NCBI RefSeq assembly: GCF_900100735.1
Contig: NZ_FNCJ01000025.1
Coordinates: 35,224-99,223, forward strand
Direction: 5' to 3'
From: Paraburkholderia phenazinium
Lineage (GTDB): Bacteria; Pseudomonadota; Gammaproteobacteria; Burkholderiales; Burkholderiaceae
Length of the DNA: 64,000 nt
Shown: piece by piece, positions 35,892 to 45,360 of the stretch
How the letters are laid out: every line of letters starts with the position of its first letter
Position numbering within the stretch: position 1 is the first letter of the stretch
Translations under genes and position numbers: made by a program
Notes under the pieces: generated by a model
Told to the model about the DNA's origin: nothing
Database searches by the model: none
Seen by the model: the letters and a program-made list of their open reading frames with translations, nothing else

Positions 35892-37097
35892 ATGCAAAAA
35901 CGTCTAACACTGCTCGGTTCCACGGGCTCGATTGGAGACAGCACGCTCGACGTCGTCGCGCGTCATCCCGAGCGCTTTTCGGTCTACGCGCTCACCGCGC
36001 ATCGCAACGGCGACAAGCTCGTCGAACAATGCCTGCGCTTTACGCCTGAAGTGGCTGTGGTCGGCGACGCCGACACCGCGGCGCAAGTCGCCGCCAAGCT
36101 CCGCGCGGCCGGTTGCAAGACCGAGGTCACGTACGGCCCGCAAGCGCTGGTCGACGTCTCGAAGAGCGACAACTGCGATACGGTGGTGGCTGCCATCGTC
36201 GGCGCCGCGGGTCTCGCGCCGAGTCTGGCTGCTGCCCGCGCCGGCAAGCGCATCCTGCTCGCCAACAAGGAAGCGCTGGTGATGTCCGGCGCGATCTTCA
36301 TGGACGCGGTGCGCGATCACGGCGCCATCCTGCTGCCCGTCGACAGCGAACACAATGCGATTTTCCAGTGTCTGCCGCGCGAAGCTGCACAGCATGGCGG
36401 CGTGTCGAAGATCATCTTGACGGCGTCAGGCGGTCCGTTCCGCACCCGCGAGCCTGCGAGTCTCGTCAACGTGACGCCCGAGGAGGCCTGCAAGCACCCC
36501 AACTGGGTGATGGGCCGCAAGATCTCGGTCGACTCGGCGACCATGATGAACAAGGGCCTTGAAGTCATCGAGGCGCATTGGCTGTTTGCGCTGCCGGGCG
36601 AGCGCATCGAAGTGCTGATTCACCCGCAGAGCGTGATCCATTCGATGGTCTCGTATGCCGACGGTTCGGTGCTCGCGCAACTCGGCAATCCTGACATGCG
36701 CACGCCGATCGCGCACGCGCTGGCGTTCCCCGACCGGGTCGATTCCGGCGTGGCCCAGCTGGATCTGGTGCAGGTCGCGTCGCTGTCGTTCGAGCGGCCT
36801 GACTACGCGCGCTTCCCGTGTCTCGCGCTGGCCATGAAAGCGCTCGCCGAAGGCGGTATTGCCAGCGCTGCGTTGAACGCGGCCAACGAGGTAGCGGTCG
36901 ATGCCTTCCTGTCGCGCAAGATCGGCTTTATGGCGATCGCGCAAGTTGTCGACGCGGTGCTCAACGCGCTGCCCAACCGCAGCGCCCACGCGCTCGACGA
37001 CGTAATCGAAGCCGACGCGGCCGCGCGCCGGGCGGCTGCCGATTTCATCCAGCGTCTGCCGCACGACGCCCTTCGCGCGGAACGTGCCGTCCAGTGA
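35892..37097 (+). CDS. dxr: 1-deoxy-D-xylulose 5-phosphate reductoisomerase
   Basis: Second step of the MEP isoprenoid pathway, feeding uppS. The 401-residue protein has the NADPH loop GSTGSIG (9-15), the LANKEALVMSG motif (about 122-132), DSEHNAIFQCL (metal and substrate site, about 150-160) and NSATMMNKGLE-type SATMMNKGLEVIEAHWLF. The start ATG at 35892 (MQKRLTLLG) follows cdsA by 10 bp and has AGAAAGAGA in front. Confidence 0.97.
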   Translation: MQKRLTLLGSTGSIGDSTLDVVARHPERFSVYALTAHRNGDKLVEQCLRFTPEVAVVGDADTAAQVAAKLRAAGCKTEVTYGPQALVDVSKSDNCDTVVAAIVGAAGLAPSLAAARAGKRILLANKEALVMSGAIFMDAVRDHGAILLPVDSEHNAIFQCLPREAAQHGGVSKIILTASGGPFRTREPASLVNVTPEEACKHPNWVMGRKISVDSATMMNKGLEVIEAHWLFALPGERIEVLIHPQSVIHSMVSYADGSVLAQLGNPDMRTPIAHALAFPDRVDSGVAQLDLVQVASLSFERPDYARFPCLALAMKALAEGGIASAALNAANEVAVDAFLSRKIGFMAIAQVVDAVLNALPNRSAHALDDVIEADAAARRAAADFIQRLPHDALRAERAVQ

Positions 37098-37104
37098 GGC
37101 GAAT

Positions 37105-38493
37105 ATGAACCTGCTGATCGAAGTGCTCGCCTTCGTCGTTGCGATAGGCGTGCTCGTGGTGGTTCACGAGTATGGCCACTACAGCGTTGCGCGTTGGTGT
37201 GGTGTCAAGGTGCTGCGCTTTTCGATCGGCTTCGGCAAGCCACTGGTTCAGTGGGTCAGCCCCAGGACGGGCACTGAGTGGACGATTGCCGCGTTGCCGC
37301 TAGGCGGCTACGTGAAAATGCTCGACGAGCGTGAAGCGGGCGCGCCGATCCCCGCCGAGGAGTTGCCTCACGCGTTCAACCGTCAGCATGTCGCCAAGCG
37401 TTTTGCGATCGTCGCGGCCGGCCCGATCGCCAATTTCCTCCTTGCCATCGTACTGTTCGCCGCGGTGTTCGCCACCGGCGTGAGCGAGCCGTCGGCCATC
37501 GTCGCCGCGCCGGCGCCGAATACAGCGGCGGCAATCGCCGGTTTTGACGGCGGTGAGACCGTGGTCGCGGTGCGCAATGCCGACGCGGCCGAGAGCGAGC
37601 CGGTGCGTTCGTGGTCCGATCTGCGCTGGAAGATGCTCGGCGCCGCGTTCGATCATCGGCGCATTGTCCTGAGCGCGAAAGACAGCCACGGCATCTCCGA
37701 TTTCCCGCTCGATCTGCGTGACGTGTCCGAGAAGGACGTCGACGACGACTTCATGTCGCGTCTCGGCTTCGAGCCGGGTGGCGGCAAGCTGATCGTGGCA
37801 GGCGTTCAGCCGGGCAGTGCGGCGCAACAAGCCGGCCTCGTCGCGGGCGATCGCCTCATCTCTATCGACGGCACGCCCACCGATAACGCGACGGCCTTCA
37901 TCGCCTATGTGAAGACGCATGCGGGCAAGAGCATTACGCTGCAGGTCGAGCGTGGCGGCGACGCGCAGCAAGCGGGCAAAACACGGGACCTTCACGTCGT
38001 GCCGCAACTGCAGCATGACGACACCAGCGGCCAGGAGATCGGCCGCATCGGCGCGGAGCTGGCGACCCAGGTGCCGTCCATCACCGTGCGTTACGGCCCG
38101 CTCGAAAGCCTGCAGTTGGGCGCGCGCCGGACATGGGATCTCGCGGCTTACTCGGTGCGGATGTTTGGCCGAATGATCACCGGCGAAGCGTCGCTGAAAA
38201 ATCTGTCAGGGCCGGTCACGATTGCCGACTACGCAGGTAAGAGCGCGAGGTTGGGTCCCTCGGCATTCCTGTCATTCCTGGCCCTTGTCAGCATCAGTCT
38301 GGGCGTACTTAACCTGCTCCCAATTCCGGTATTGGATGGGGGGCATCTGTTATATTATTTGGTTGAAGCTGCAACCGGTAAGGCTGTTTCCGACCGCTGG
38401 CAGCTCGTTCTGCAGAGAGCTGGACTGGCCTGTATCGTCGCCTTGTCGGCGATCGCGCTTTTCAACGATCTGGCTCGCCTGATCCATTTTTGA
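37105..38493 (+). CDS. rseP: RIP zinc metalloprotease RseP
   Basis: Site-2 intramembrane protease that cleaves anti-sigma factor during envelope stress. The 462-residue protein has the zinc motif HEYGH (21-25) in the first membrane segment, tandem PDZ domains (about 110-320, with GVQPGSAAQQAGLVAGDRLIS as a clear binding loop), and the third ligand in LLPIPVLDGGHLLYY (about 410). Start ATG at 37105. Lies between dxr and bamA, the classical order. Confidence 0.96.
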   Translation: MNLLIEVLAFVVAIGVLVVVHEYGHYSVARWCGVKVLRFSIGFGKPLVQWVSPRTGTEWTIAALPLGGYVKMLDEREAGAPIPAEELPHAFNRQHVAKRFAIVAAGPIANFLLAIVLFAAVFATGVSEPSAIVAAPAPNTAAAIAGFDGGETVVAVRNADAAESEPVRSWSDLRWKMLGAAFDHRRIVLSAKDSHGISDFPLDLRDVSEKDVDDDFMSRLGFEPGGGKLIVAGVQPGSAAQQAGLVAGDRLISIDGTPTDNATAFIAYVKTHAGKSITLQVERGGDAQQAGKTRDLHVVPQLQHDDTSGQEIGRIGAELATQVPSITVRYGPLESLQLGARRTWDLAAYSVRMFGRMITGEASLKNLSGPVTIADYAGKSARLGPSAFLSFLALVSISLGVLNLLPIPVLDGGHLLYYLVEAATGKAVSDRWQLVLQRAGLACIVALSAIALFNDLARLIHF

Positions 38494-38559
38494 AGTGTCC
38501 GGCGGCGCTCGCGAGGAGCAGCCGCCCGGCATGATTGAGCTTTACATTGGGGAAGTACG

Positions 38560-40863
38560 TTGTTGAAACCTCACCGCCTTGTACCTAAATCGGTAGCTGC
38601 TGCTGCGTTAGCCGCGCATGGGTTGGCGGCCCATGCGACGTCACCGTTCGTGGTGCAAGACATCCGTATCGAAGGGTTGGAGCGAATCGAGCCTGGCACC
38701 GTGTTCGCCTACCTGCCCATCCGGCAAGGCGATACCTTCTCCGACGACAAGGCCTCCGAAGCGATTCGCGCGTTGTACGCCACCGGCTTCTTCAATGACG
38801 TGAAGATCCTCACCGAAGGCGCGATCGTGATCGTGCAGGTGAGCGAGCGTCCGGCCATCGGCACGATCGACTTTTCGGGCCTGCGCGAATTCGATAAGGA
38901 CAACCTGACCAAGGCATTGCGCTCGGTCGGACTGTCGCAAGGCCGCTTTTACGATACGGCGCTCGCCCAGAAGGCGGAGCAGGAATTGAAGCGTCAGTAT
39001 CTGACGCGCGGCTACTACGCCGCTGAAGTCAAGACCACCGTCACGCCGATCGACCGCGACCGCGTGGCGTTGCTGTTCTCGGTGGACGAAGGCCCGAGCG
39101 CGAAGATTCGCCAGATCAACTTCATCGGCAACAAGGCGTTTAGCGACAGCACGCTGCGCGATGAAATGCAGCAGTCCACGCCGAACTGGTTCTCGTGGTA
39201 CACGAAGAACGACCTGTATTCGAAAGACACGCTGACCAGCGATCTCGAGAAGATCCGCTCGTACTACCTGAATCGCGGCTACCTCGAGTTCTCGTTCGAA
39301 TCGAGCCAGGTGTCGATCTCGCCGGACAAGAAAGACATGTACCTGACGCTCTCTCTGCATGAGGGCGAGCCGTATACGATTTCCGGCGTTCATCTGGCCG
39401 GCAACCTGCTGGAGCGCGAAGAAGAGCTCGACAAGCTCGTCAAGGTCAAGACCGGCGAAGTTTTCTCGGCGGACAAGCTGCAGGCTACCACCAAGGCGCT
39501 CGTCGACAAGCTCGGCGAGTATGGCTATGCCTTCGCCACGGTGAATGCGCAGCCGCTGATCGACCAGCAACACCACAAGGTCGACCTGACGCTGCAGGTG
39601 GACCCGAGCCGCCGCGTCTACGTGCGCCGCATCAATATCACCGGCAACACCCGTACGCGCGACGAAGTGGTGCGCCGCGAGATGCGCCAGCTCGAAAGCT
39701 CATGGTTCGACTCGAACCGTCTCGCGCTCTCGAAGGACCGCGTGAACCGTCTCGGCTACTTCTCGGACGTGGACGTGACCACGGTGCCGGTGGAAGGCAC
39801 CGAAGACCAGGTGGATGTCAACGTCAACGTCAAGGAAAAACCGACCGGCTCGATTACGCTGGGCGTCGGTTACGGTTCGGGCGAAGGTCCGATCATTTCG
39901 GCAGGCGTATCGCAGGACAACGTATTCGGCTCCGGTACGAGCCTCGGGGTGAATATCAACACCGCGAAGACGTACCGTACGCTCACCGTCACCCAGGTCG
40001 ATCCGTACTTCACGGTGGACGGCATCAAGCGCATTACCGACGTCTACTATCGGACCCAGCAGCCGCTCTACTACTCGACGGATTCGAGCTTCAAGATCGT
40101 CACGGTAGGCGGGGACCTGAAGTTCGGCATTCCGTTCTCGGAAGTCGATACGGTATATTTCGGCGCCGGACTCGAGCAGAACACGCTCGATGTGGATGCT
40201 GCTACGCCGCAAAGCTATATCGACTACGTGAACCAGTTCGGCCGCGTGTCGAACAACGTGCCGATCACGGTAGGCTGGTCGCGCGACGCACGTGACAGCG
40301 CGCTGGTGCCGAGCCGCGGCTACTTTACCCAGGCGAACGCCGAAATGGGCACGCCGGCCGGCGGCACGCAGTATTACAAGGCTGATATCACCGCGCAGTA
40401 CTATTATTCGTTTGCGCGTGGTTTCGTGCTGGGTTTCAACCTCCAGGGCGGCTATGGCAATGGCCTGGGTGGCAAGCCTTACCCGATCTTCAAGAATTAC
40501 TACGCGGGCGGTATCGGTACGGTGCGCGGCTATGAGCCGAGCTCACTCGGACCGCGCGATGCGACGACCGGCGACCCGATCGGCGGCTCGAAGCAACTGG
40601 TCGGGAACGTCGAATTAACGTTCCCGTTGCCGGGCACAGGCTATGATCGCACCCTGCGGGTGTTTACGTTCCTTGATGCCGGCAACGTCTGGGGCGATGA
40701 AGGCAACAGCGTAGGCGCGAACGGCTTGCGCTACGGCTACGGGGTGGGCCTTGCATGGATCTCGCCGATCGGGCCGCTCAAGCTGAGCCTGGGTTTCCCG
40801 CTCACGAAGCATAGTGGTGATCAGTACCAGAAATTCCAGTTCCAGATCGGAACGGCATTCTGA
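38560..40863 (+). CDS. bamA: Outer membrane protein assembly factor BamA
   Basis: Inserts beta-barrel proteins into the outer membrane. The 767-residue protein has a signal peptide (MLKPHRLVPKSVAAAALAAH, cleavage probably after AHA), five POTRA domains to about residue 345, and a 16-strand barrel with loop-6 motif TVRGYEPSSLGP near 650 and a terminal Phe (FQIGTAF). Start is not ATG: TTG at 38560, with a second TTG at 38563; GGGGAAG at 38549-38555 favours 38563 by spacing, so two starts are possible. Followed by skp 46 bp later. Confidence 0.96.
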   Translation: MLKPHRLVPKSVAAAALAAHGLAAHATSPFVVQDIRIEGLERIEPGTVFAYLPIRQGDTFSDDKASEAIRALYATGFFNDVKILTEGAIVIVQVSERPAIGTIDFSGLREFDKDNLTKALRSVGLSQGRFYDTALAQKAEQELKRQYLTRGYYAAEVKTTVTPIDRDRVALLFSVDEGPSAKIRQINFIGNKAFSDSTLRDEMQQSTPNWFSWYTKNDLYSKDTLTSDLEKIRSYYLNRGYLEFSFESSQVSISPDKKDMYLTLSLHEGEPYTISGVHLAGNLLEREEELDKLVKVKTGEVFSADKLQATTKALVDKLGEYGYAFATVNAQPLIDQQHHKVDLTLQVDPSRRVYVRRINITGNTRTRDEVVRREMRQLESSWFDSNRLALSKDRVNRLGYFSDVDVTTVPVEGTEDQVDVNVNVKEKPTGSITLGVGYGSGEGPIISAGVSQDNVFGSGTSLGVNINTAKTYRTLTVTQVDPYFTVDGIKRITDVYYRTQQPLYYSTDSSFKIVTVGGDLKFGIPFSEVDTVYFGAGLEQNTLDVDAATPQSYIDYVNQFGRVSNNVPITVGWSRDARDSALVPSRGYFTQANAEMGTPAGGTQYYKADITAQYYYSFARGFVLGFNLQGGYGNGLGGKPYPIFKNYYAGGIGTVRGYEPSSLGPRDATTGDPIGGSKQLVGNVELTFPLPGTGYDRTLRVFTFLDAGNVWGDEGNSVGANGLRYGYGVGLAWISPIGPLKLSLGFPLTKHSGDQYQKFQFQIGTAF

Positions 40864-40909
40864 TTGGACGGTTCGGGCCAGCCCCGGACCTCTTTACAGT
40901 ATCGAGAGG

Positions 40910-41464
40910 ATGACTTTGCGAACCGGTATGTTTTCGAAACGAGTAGCGTGCGCGCTTGCGCTGGCAATGACGTTGGGCGTGGGCGTAGCGCACGGGCAGG
41001 AAGCCAGGATTGCGGCCGTCAACTCGGATCGCATCCTGCGCGAGTCGGCTGCCGCGAAGGCGGCACAGACCAAGCTCGAGGCCGAGTTCGCAAAGCGCGA
41101 CAAGGATCTGCAGGATATGGCGCAGAAGCTGAAGTCGATGTCCGACGCGCTGGACAAGAACGGCGCATCGATGGCGCCGGCCGATCGCGCCGAGAAGCAG
41201 CGCGACCTGTCGCAACTGGACACCGATTTTCAGCGCAAGCAGCGCGAGTTCCGTGAAGACCTGAACCAGCGCCGCAACGAGGAGCTGGCGGCTGTGCTCG
41301 ACCGCGCCAACAAGGTGATCAAGCAGATCGCCGAACAGCAGCACTATGACCTGATCGTTCAGGAAGCGGTGTATGTGAGCCCGCGTATCGACATTACCGA
41401 CCAGGTGCTCAAGGCGCTTGCGGCGGCGCCCAGCAACGGCGCGTCGTCCACCAACGGCAACTGA
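40910..41464 (+). CDS. skp: Periplasmic chaperone Skp/OmpH
   Basis: Holds unfolded outer-membrane proteins for BamA. The 184-residue protein has a signal peptide (basic FSKRV, hydrophobic ACALALAMTLGVG, cleavage after AHG), then the Skp core RIAAVNSDRIL, and a long Lys/Glu/Asp/Gln-rich coiled coil (about 55-140). The start used is ATG 40910 with GAGAGGA just upstream; ATG at 40928 is an alternative giving a shorter signal peptide. Positioned between bamA and lpxD. Confidence 0.93.
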   Translation: MTLRTGMFSKRVACALALAMTLGVGVAHGQEARIAAVNSDRILRESAAAKAAQTKLEAEFAKRDKDLQDMAQKLKSMSDALDKNGASMAPADRAEKQRDLSQLDTDFQRKQREFREDLNQRRNEELAAVLDRANKVIKQIAEQQHYDLIVQEAVYVSPRIDITDQVLKALAAAPSNGASSTNGN

Positions 41465-41484
41465 ACAGCAGGAGCAGTACACGC

Positions 41485-42594
41485 ATGGCATTTACGCTCG
41501 AGGACATCGTCCAGCGGTTCGGCGGTGAAATAGTCGGAGACCGCTCGCACCGCGTGGGCAGCCTGGCGCCGCTCGACCAGGCAGGCCCGAACCAGCTGGC
41601 GTTCCTCGCCAACCCGAAGTACCTGTCGCAGGTCGAAACCACCCGCGCAGGTGCGGTGCTGATCAACGCCGATGACCTGGCCAAGCTGGCCACGCCTGAA
41701 GGGCAGGCCCCAGCAGCCCGCTCGCACGGCGCTCGTAATTTCATCGTCACGCCCAACCCCTACGCTTACTTCGCTCGCGTTGCGCAGACGTTCATCGAGC
41801 TGGCGGCGCCGAAGGCCGTGCCGGGCGTACATGCCAGCGCGACCATCGATCCGTCCGCGCAAGTGGCAGCGACCGCCGTCATCGGCCCGCACGTCACCGT
41901 GGAAGCCGGGGCGGTGATCGGCGAGCACGTGCGGCTGGACGCGAACGTGGTGATCGGCCGCGGCACGCGGATCGGCGCCGGTTCGCACCTGTATCCGAAC
42001 GTCAGCGTGTACTACGGTTGCAAGATCGGTGAGCGCGTCATCATCCACGCCGGCGCTGTGATCGGCTCAGACGGCTTCGGTTTTGCACCTGATTTCGTCG
42101 GCGAAGGCGAAGCCCGCACCGGTAGCTGGGTCAAGATTCCACAAGTCGGCGGCGTCTCGGTCGGCGCGGATGTCGAAATTGGCGCCAATACGACGATCGA
42201 CCGTGGCGCAATGGCCGATACCGTGATCGAAGAGTGCGTGAAGATCGACAATCTGGTGCAGATCGGCCATAACTGCCGGATCGGCGCCTACACGGTGATC
42301 GCCGGTTGTGCGGGGATTGCCGGCAGCACCAATATTGGCCGACATTGCATGATTGGCGGCGCAGTCGGCATCGCCGGGCACGTTACACTGGCTGACTATG
42401 TGATCGTCACCGCGCAGTCCGGCGTGTCGAAGTCGCTGTTGAAGCCCGGCATGTACACGAGCGCGTTTCCGGCCGTCGAGCATCGCGACTGGAACAAGAG
42501 CGCGGCGCTGATGCGCAACCTCGACAAATTGCGCGACCGTATCAAGGCGCTGGAAGCGGCCGCGGCCGCCCAGGCGCCGGGCGACAAGGCATAA
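41485..42594 (+). CDS. lpxD: UDP-3-O-(3-hydroxyacyl)glucosamine N-acyltransferase
   Basis: Third lipid A step. The 369-residue protein has the N-terminal uridine-binding domain (FTLEDIVQRFGGEIVG), a left-handed beta helix of hexapeptide repeats (about 105-315) with a catalytic His in QIGHNCRIGAYTVIAG, and a C-terminal helix. Start ATG at 41485, 20 bp after skp. Confidence 0.97.
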   Translation: MAFTLEDIVQRFGGEIVGDRSHRVGSLAPLDQAGPNQLAFLANPKYLSQVETTRAGAVLINADDLAKLATPEGQAPAARSHGARNFIVTPNPYAYFARVAQTFIELAAPKAVPGVHASATIDPSAQVAATAVIGPHVTVEAGAVIGEHVRLDANVVIGRGTRIGAGSHLYPNVSVYYGCKIGERVIIHAGAVIGSDGFGFAPDFVGEGEARTGSWVKIPQVGGVSVGADVEIGANTTIDRGAMADTVIEECVKIDNLVQIGHNCRIGAYTVIAGCAGIAGSTNIGRHCMIGGAVGIAGHVTLADYVIVTAQSGVSKSLLKPGMYTSAFPAVEHRDWNKSAALMRNLDKLRDRIKALEAAAAAQAPGDKA

Positions 42595-42634
42595 GCGCTG
42601 GTAAGCGTTGAATAAGCGTTGGATAGGCGCCGGG
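42592..42634 (+). repeat. Four 10-11 bp tandem repeats after lpxD
   Basis: Units TAAGCGCTGG, TAAGCGTTGAA, TAAGCGTTGGA and TAGGCGCCGGG follow each other from the lpxD stop codon. They are short and degenerate; no function is apparent. The rest of the 196-bp lpxD-fabZ gap holds no gene. Confidence 0.5.
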
Positions 42635-42790
42635 CAAGCAACGGCCAGATTTCAAGCAGGAAGCGTCGCTTTTCGTGACGGGGCAGCATGGGCTGCCGGG
42701 TCACCTGAAGCGACGGCAGCACGCGTTACCAACCCACCTGAACCGTATCCGCAGTCATCATCGCGCAGTCAATGCGTGAGTAGAAACACC

Positions 42791-43258
42791 ATGAGCACCG
42801 AAAAAATCAATCTCGACATTCATAAGATTCTCACGCTGCTGCCGCATCGCTATCCGATCCTGCTCGTCGATCGGGTGCTCGAACTCGAACCGCACAAGAG
42901 CATCAAAGCGCTGAAGAACGTGTCGATCAACGAGCCGTACTTCATGGGCCACTTCCCGAGCCGTCCGGTGATGCCGGGCGTGCTGATCCTCGAAGCGCTG
43001 GCGCAGACCGCGGCGCTCCTGACGTTCTCGGAAGAGCCGCATGATCCGGCCAATACGCTGTACCTGTTCGTCGGCATCGACAACGCGCGCTTCAAGCGCG
43101 TGGTGGAGCCGGGCGATCAGCTGATTCTGAACGCAACGTTCGAACGGCATATGCGCGGCATCTGGAAGTTCAAGGCGCGCGCTGAGGTGGATGGTGCGGT
43201 TGCGGCGGAAGCCGACCTGATGTGCGCAGTCCGCCACACGGACACGGACGGCCAGTAA
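42791..43258 (+). CDS. fabZ: 3-hydroxyacyl-ACP dehydratase FabZ
   Basis: Dehydratase of fatty acid elongation, here next to the lipid A genes that compete for the same 3-hydroxyacyl-ACP. The 155-residue hotdog-fold protein starts MSTEKINLDIHKILTLLPHR; the catalytic pair is His54 and Glu68 in GHFPSRPVMPGVLILEALAQ. The ATG at 42791 matches the family; upstream in-frame sequence does not. Confidence 0.97.
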   Translation: MSTEKINLDIHKILTLLPHRYPILLVDRVLELEPHKSIKALKNVSINEPYFMGHFPSRPVMPGVLILEALAQTAALLTFSEEPHDPANTLYLFVGIDNARFKRVVEPGDQLILNATFERHMRGIWKFKARAEVDGAVAAEADLMCAVRHTDTDGQ

Positions 43259-43398
43259 GTTAGGCCGGGAACGCTGGACCGCTGGCGGACACCCCCTCGT
43301 GGGCATCCGTCTGGAGGGCGGCCAGCAATGGAGAGCCGACGCGGCGGCACACGCCGGCGCGGCATCCAGATAACGCAACAGAATCAAAGCGAGGGTGC

Positions 43399-44187
43399 AT
43401 GAGCAGGATTCATCCCACTGCGATCGTCGAGCCGGGCGCGCAGCTCGACGAAACGGTTGAAATCGGGCCGTATGCCATTGTCGGCCCGCATGTCACGATT
43501 GGCGCGGGCACGACGGTCGGCTCGCACAGCGTGATCGAAGGTCACACGACCATTGGCGAAGAAAACCGCATTGGCCACTATGCATCGGTCGGTGGCCGGC
43601 CGCAGGACATGAAGTACCGCGACGAGCCGACCCGGCTCGTGATCGGCAACCGCAACACCATCCGCGAGTTCACCACGATCCACACCGGCACGGTGCAGGA
43701 CGCGGGCGTCACCACGCTCGGCGACGACAACTGGATCATGGCGTACGTGCACATCGGCCACGACTGCCATGTGGGCAGCAACGTGATCCTGTCGAGCAAC
43801 GCGCAGATGGCCGGCCACGTGACGATTGGCGACTACGCGATCGTCGGTGGCATGTCGGGTGTGCACCAGTTCGTGCGCATCGGCGCGCATTCCATGCTGG
43901 GCGGCGCGTCGGCGCTCGTGCAGGACATCCCGCCGTTCGTGATCGCCGCCGGCAACAAGGCCGAGCCGCACGGCATCAACGTCGAAGGTCTGCGCCGGCG
44001 CGGTTTTTCCGCCGATGCGATTTCGGCGCTGCGGGCCGCCTACCGTCTGCTGTACAAGAACGGTCTGTCGCTGGAGGAAGCCAAGGTGCAACTGCGCGAG
44101 CTGGCCTCGGCGGGCGGCGAGGGCGATGCGCCCGTGCAGGCGCTGCTCGACTTCGTGGTCGCGTCGCAACGCGGCATCATCCGCTAG
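43399..44187 (+). CDS. lpxA: UDP-N-acetylglucosamine acyltransferase
   Basis: First lipid A step. The 262-residue trimeric beta-helix protein has many hexapeptide repeats from the start (IHPTAIVEPGAQLDETVEIG), the catalytic His in AYVHIGHDCHVGSN (about 122) and the C-terminal helical bundle (AYRLLYKNGLSLEEAKVQ). Ends 3 bp before lpxB. Confidence 0.97.
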   Translation: MSRIHPTAIVEPGAQLDETVEIGPYAIVGPHVTIGAGTTVGSHSVIEGHTTIGEENRIGHYASVGGRPQDMKYRDEPTRLVIGNRNTIREFTTIHTGTVQDAGVTTLGDDNWIMAYVHIGHDCHVGSNVILSSNAQMAGHVTIGDYAIVGGMSGVHQFVRIGAHSMLGGASALVQDIPPFVIAAGNKAEPHGINVEGLRRRGFSADAISALRAAYRLLYKNGLSLEEAKVQLRELASAGGEGDAPVQALLDFVVASQRGIIR

Positions 44188-44190
44188 CCG

Positions 44191-45360
44191 ATGGCCTTGC
44201 AACCCAGTCCGCTACGGCTTGCGATGGTGGCCGGCGAGCCGTCCGGCGACCTGCTTGCCGCATCCCTGCTGGACGGCCTCGCGAGCCGTCTGCCGGCCGG
44301 CACCCAGTATTACGGAATCGGTGGCCCCCGCATGATCGCCACCGGCTTCGACGCGCATTGGCCGATGGAAAAGCTGTCCGTGCGCGGCTATGTCGAAGCC
44401 CTGCGTCATATTCCCGGCATTCTCGGCATTCGCAACGAGCTGAAACGCCAGTTGCTGGCTGAGCCGCCGGCCGCGTTCGTCGGGGTTGATGCGCCTGACT
44501 TCAACTTCGGTCTCGAGCACGCGCTGCGCGACGCCGGCATTCCGACCATCCACTTCGTGTGCCCGTCCATCTGGGCGTGGCGCGGCGGGCGGATCAAGAA
44601 GATCGCCAAAGCAGTCGACCACATGCTGTGCGTGTTTCCGTTCGAAACCGCGCTGCTGGAGAAGGCTGGCGTGGCGGCGTCCTACGTTGGCCACCCGCTG
44701 GCCGACGAGATTCCGCTCGAGCCCGACACGCTGGGCGCGCGCCGCACGCTCGGCCTGCCGGAAAGCGGCCCGGTGATCGCCGTGCTGCCGGGCAGCCGGC
44801 GCTCGGAAATCGATCTGATCGGCCCGACCTTCTTCGCGGCGATGGAGTTGATGCAGCATCGCGAGCCGGGTGTGCGCTTCGTGATGCCGGCGGCCACACC
44901 GGCGCTGCGCGAACTGCTGCAGCCGCTGGTAGACGCCAGTCCGGGCCTCGCGCTGACGATTACCGATGGGAACTCGCAGGTGGCCATGACCGCCGCCGAC
45001 GCCATCCTCGTCAAGAGTGGCACGGTGACGCTGGAAGCCGCGCTGCTCAAAAAGCCGATGGTGATTTCCTACAAGGTGCCCTGGCTGACGGGGCAGATCA
45101 TGCGCCGTCAGGGCTATCTGCCGTACGTCGGGCTGCCGAACATCCTCGCCGGCCGCTTCGTGGTGCCGGAGATCCTGCAGCACTTCGCGACGCCTGAAGC
45201 GCTCGCCGATGCCACCCTGAAACAGTTGCGCGACGACGCCAACCGGCGCACGCTGACGGAAATTTTCACGGAAATGCATCACGTGCTGAAGCAGAACACA
45301 GCCCAGCGTGCCGCGGAAGTGGTGGCGAACGTCGTCGAAAACCGCAAGGGGCGTCGATGA
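44191..45360 (+). CDS. lpxB: Lipid-A-disaccharide synthase
   Basis: Glycosyltransferase family 19 enzyme joining UDP-diacylglucosamine and lipid X. The 389-residue protein has MVAGEPSGDLLAASLL near the N-terminus, YVCPS-type FVCPSIWAWRGGRIKKI (about 125-140), AVLPGSRRSEI (about 195) and VKSGTVTLEAALLKKPMV (about 275). The stop overlaps the rnhB start (ATGA). Confidence 0.97.
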   Translation: MALQPSPLRLAMVAGEPSGDLLAASLLDGLASRLPAGTQYYGIGGPRMIATGFDAHWPMEKLSVRGYVEALRHIPGILGIRNELKRQLLAEPPAAFVGVDAPDFNFGLEHALRDAGIPTIHFVCPSIWAWRGGRIKKIAKAVDHMLCVFPFETALLEKAGVAASYVGHPLADEIPLEPDTLGARRTLGLPESGPVIAVLPGSRRSEIDLIGPTFFAAMELMQHREPGVRFVMPAATPALRELLQPLVDASPGLALTITDGNSQVAMTAADAILVKSGTVTLEAALLKKPMVISYKVPWLTGQIMRRQGYLPYVGLPNILAGRFVVPEILQHFATPEALADATLKQLRDDANRRTLTEIFTEMHHVLKQNTAQRAAEVVANVVENRKGRR

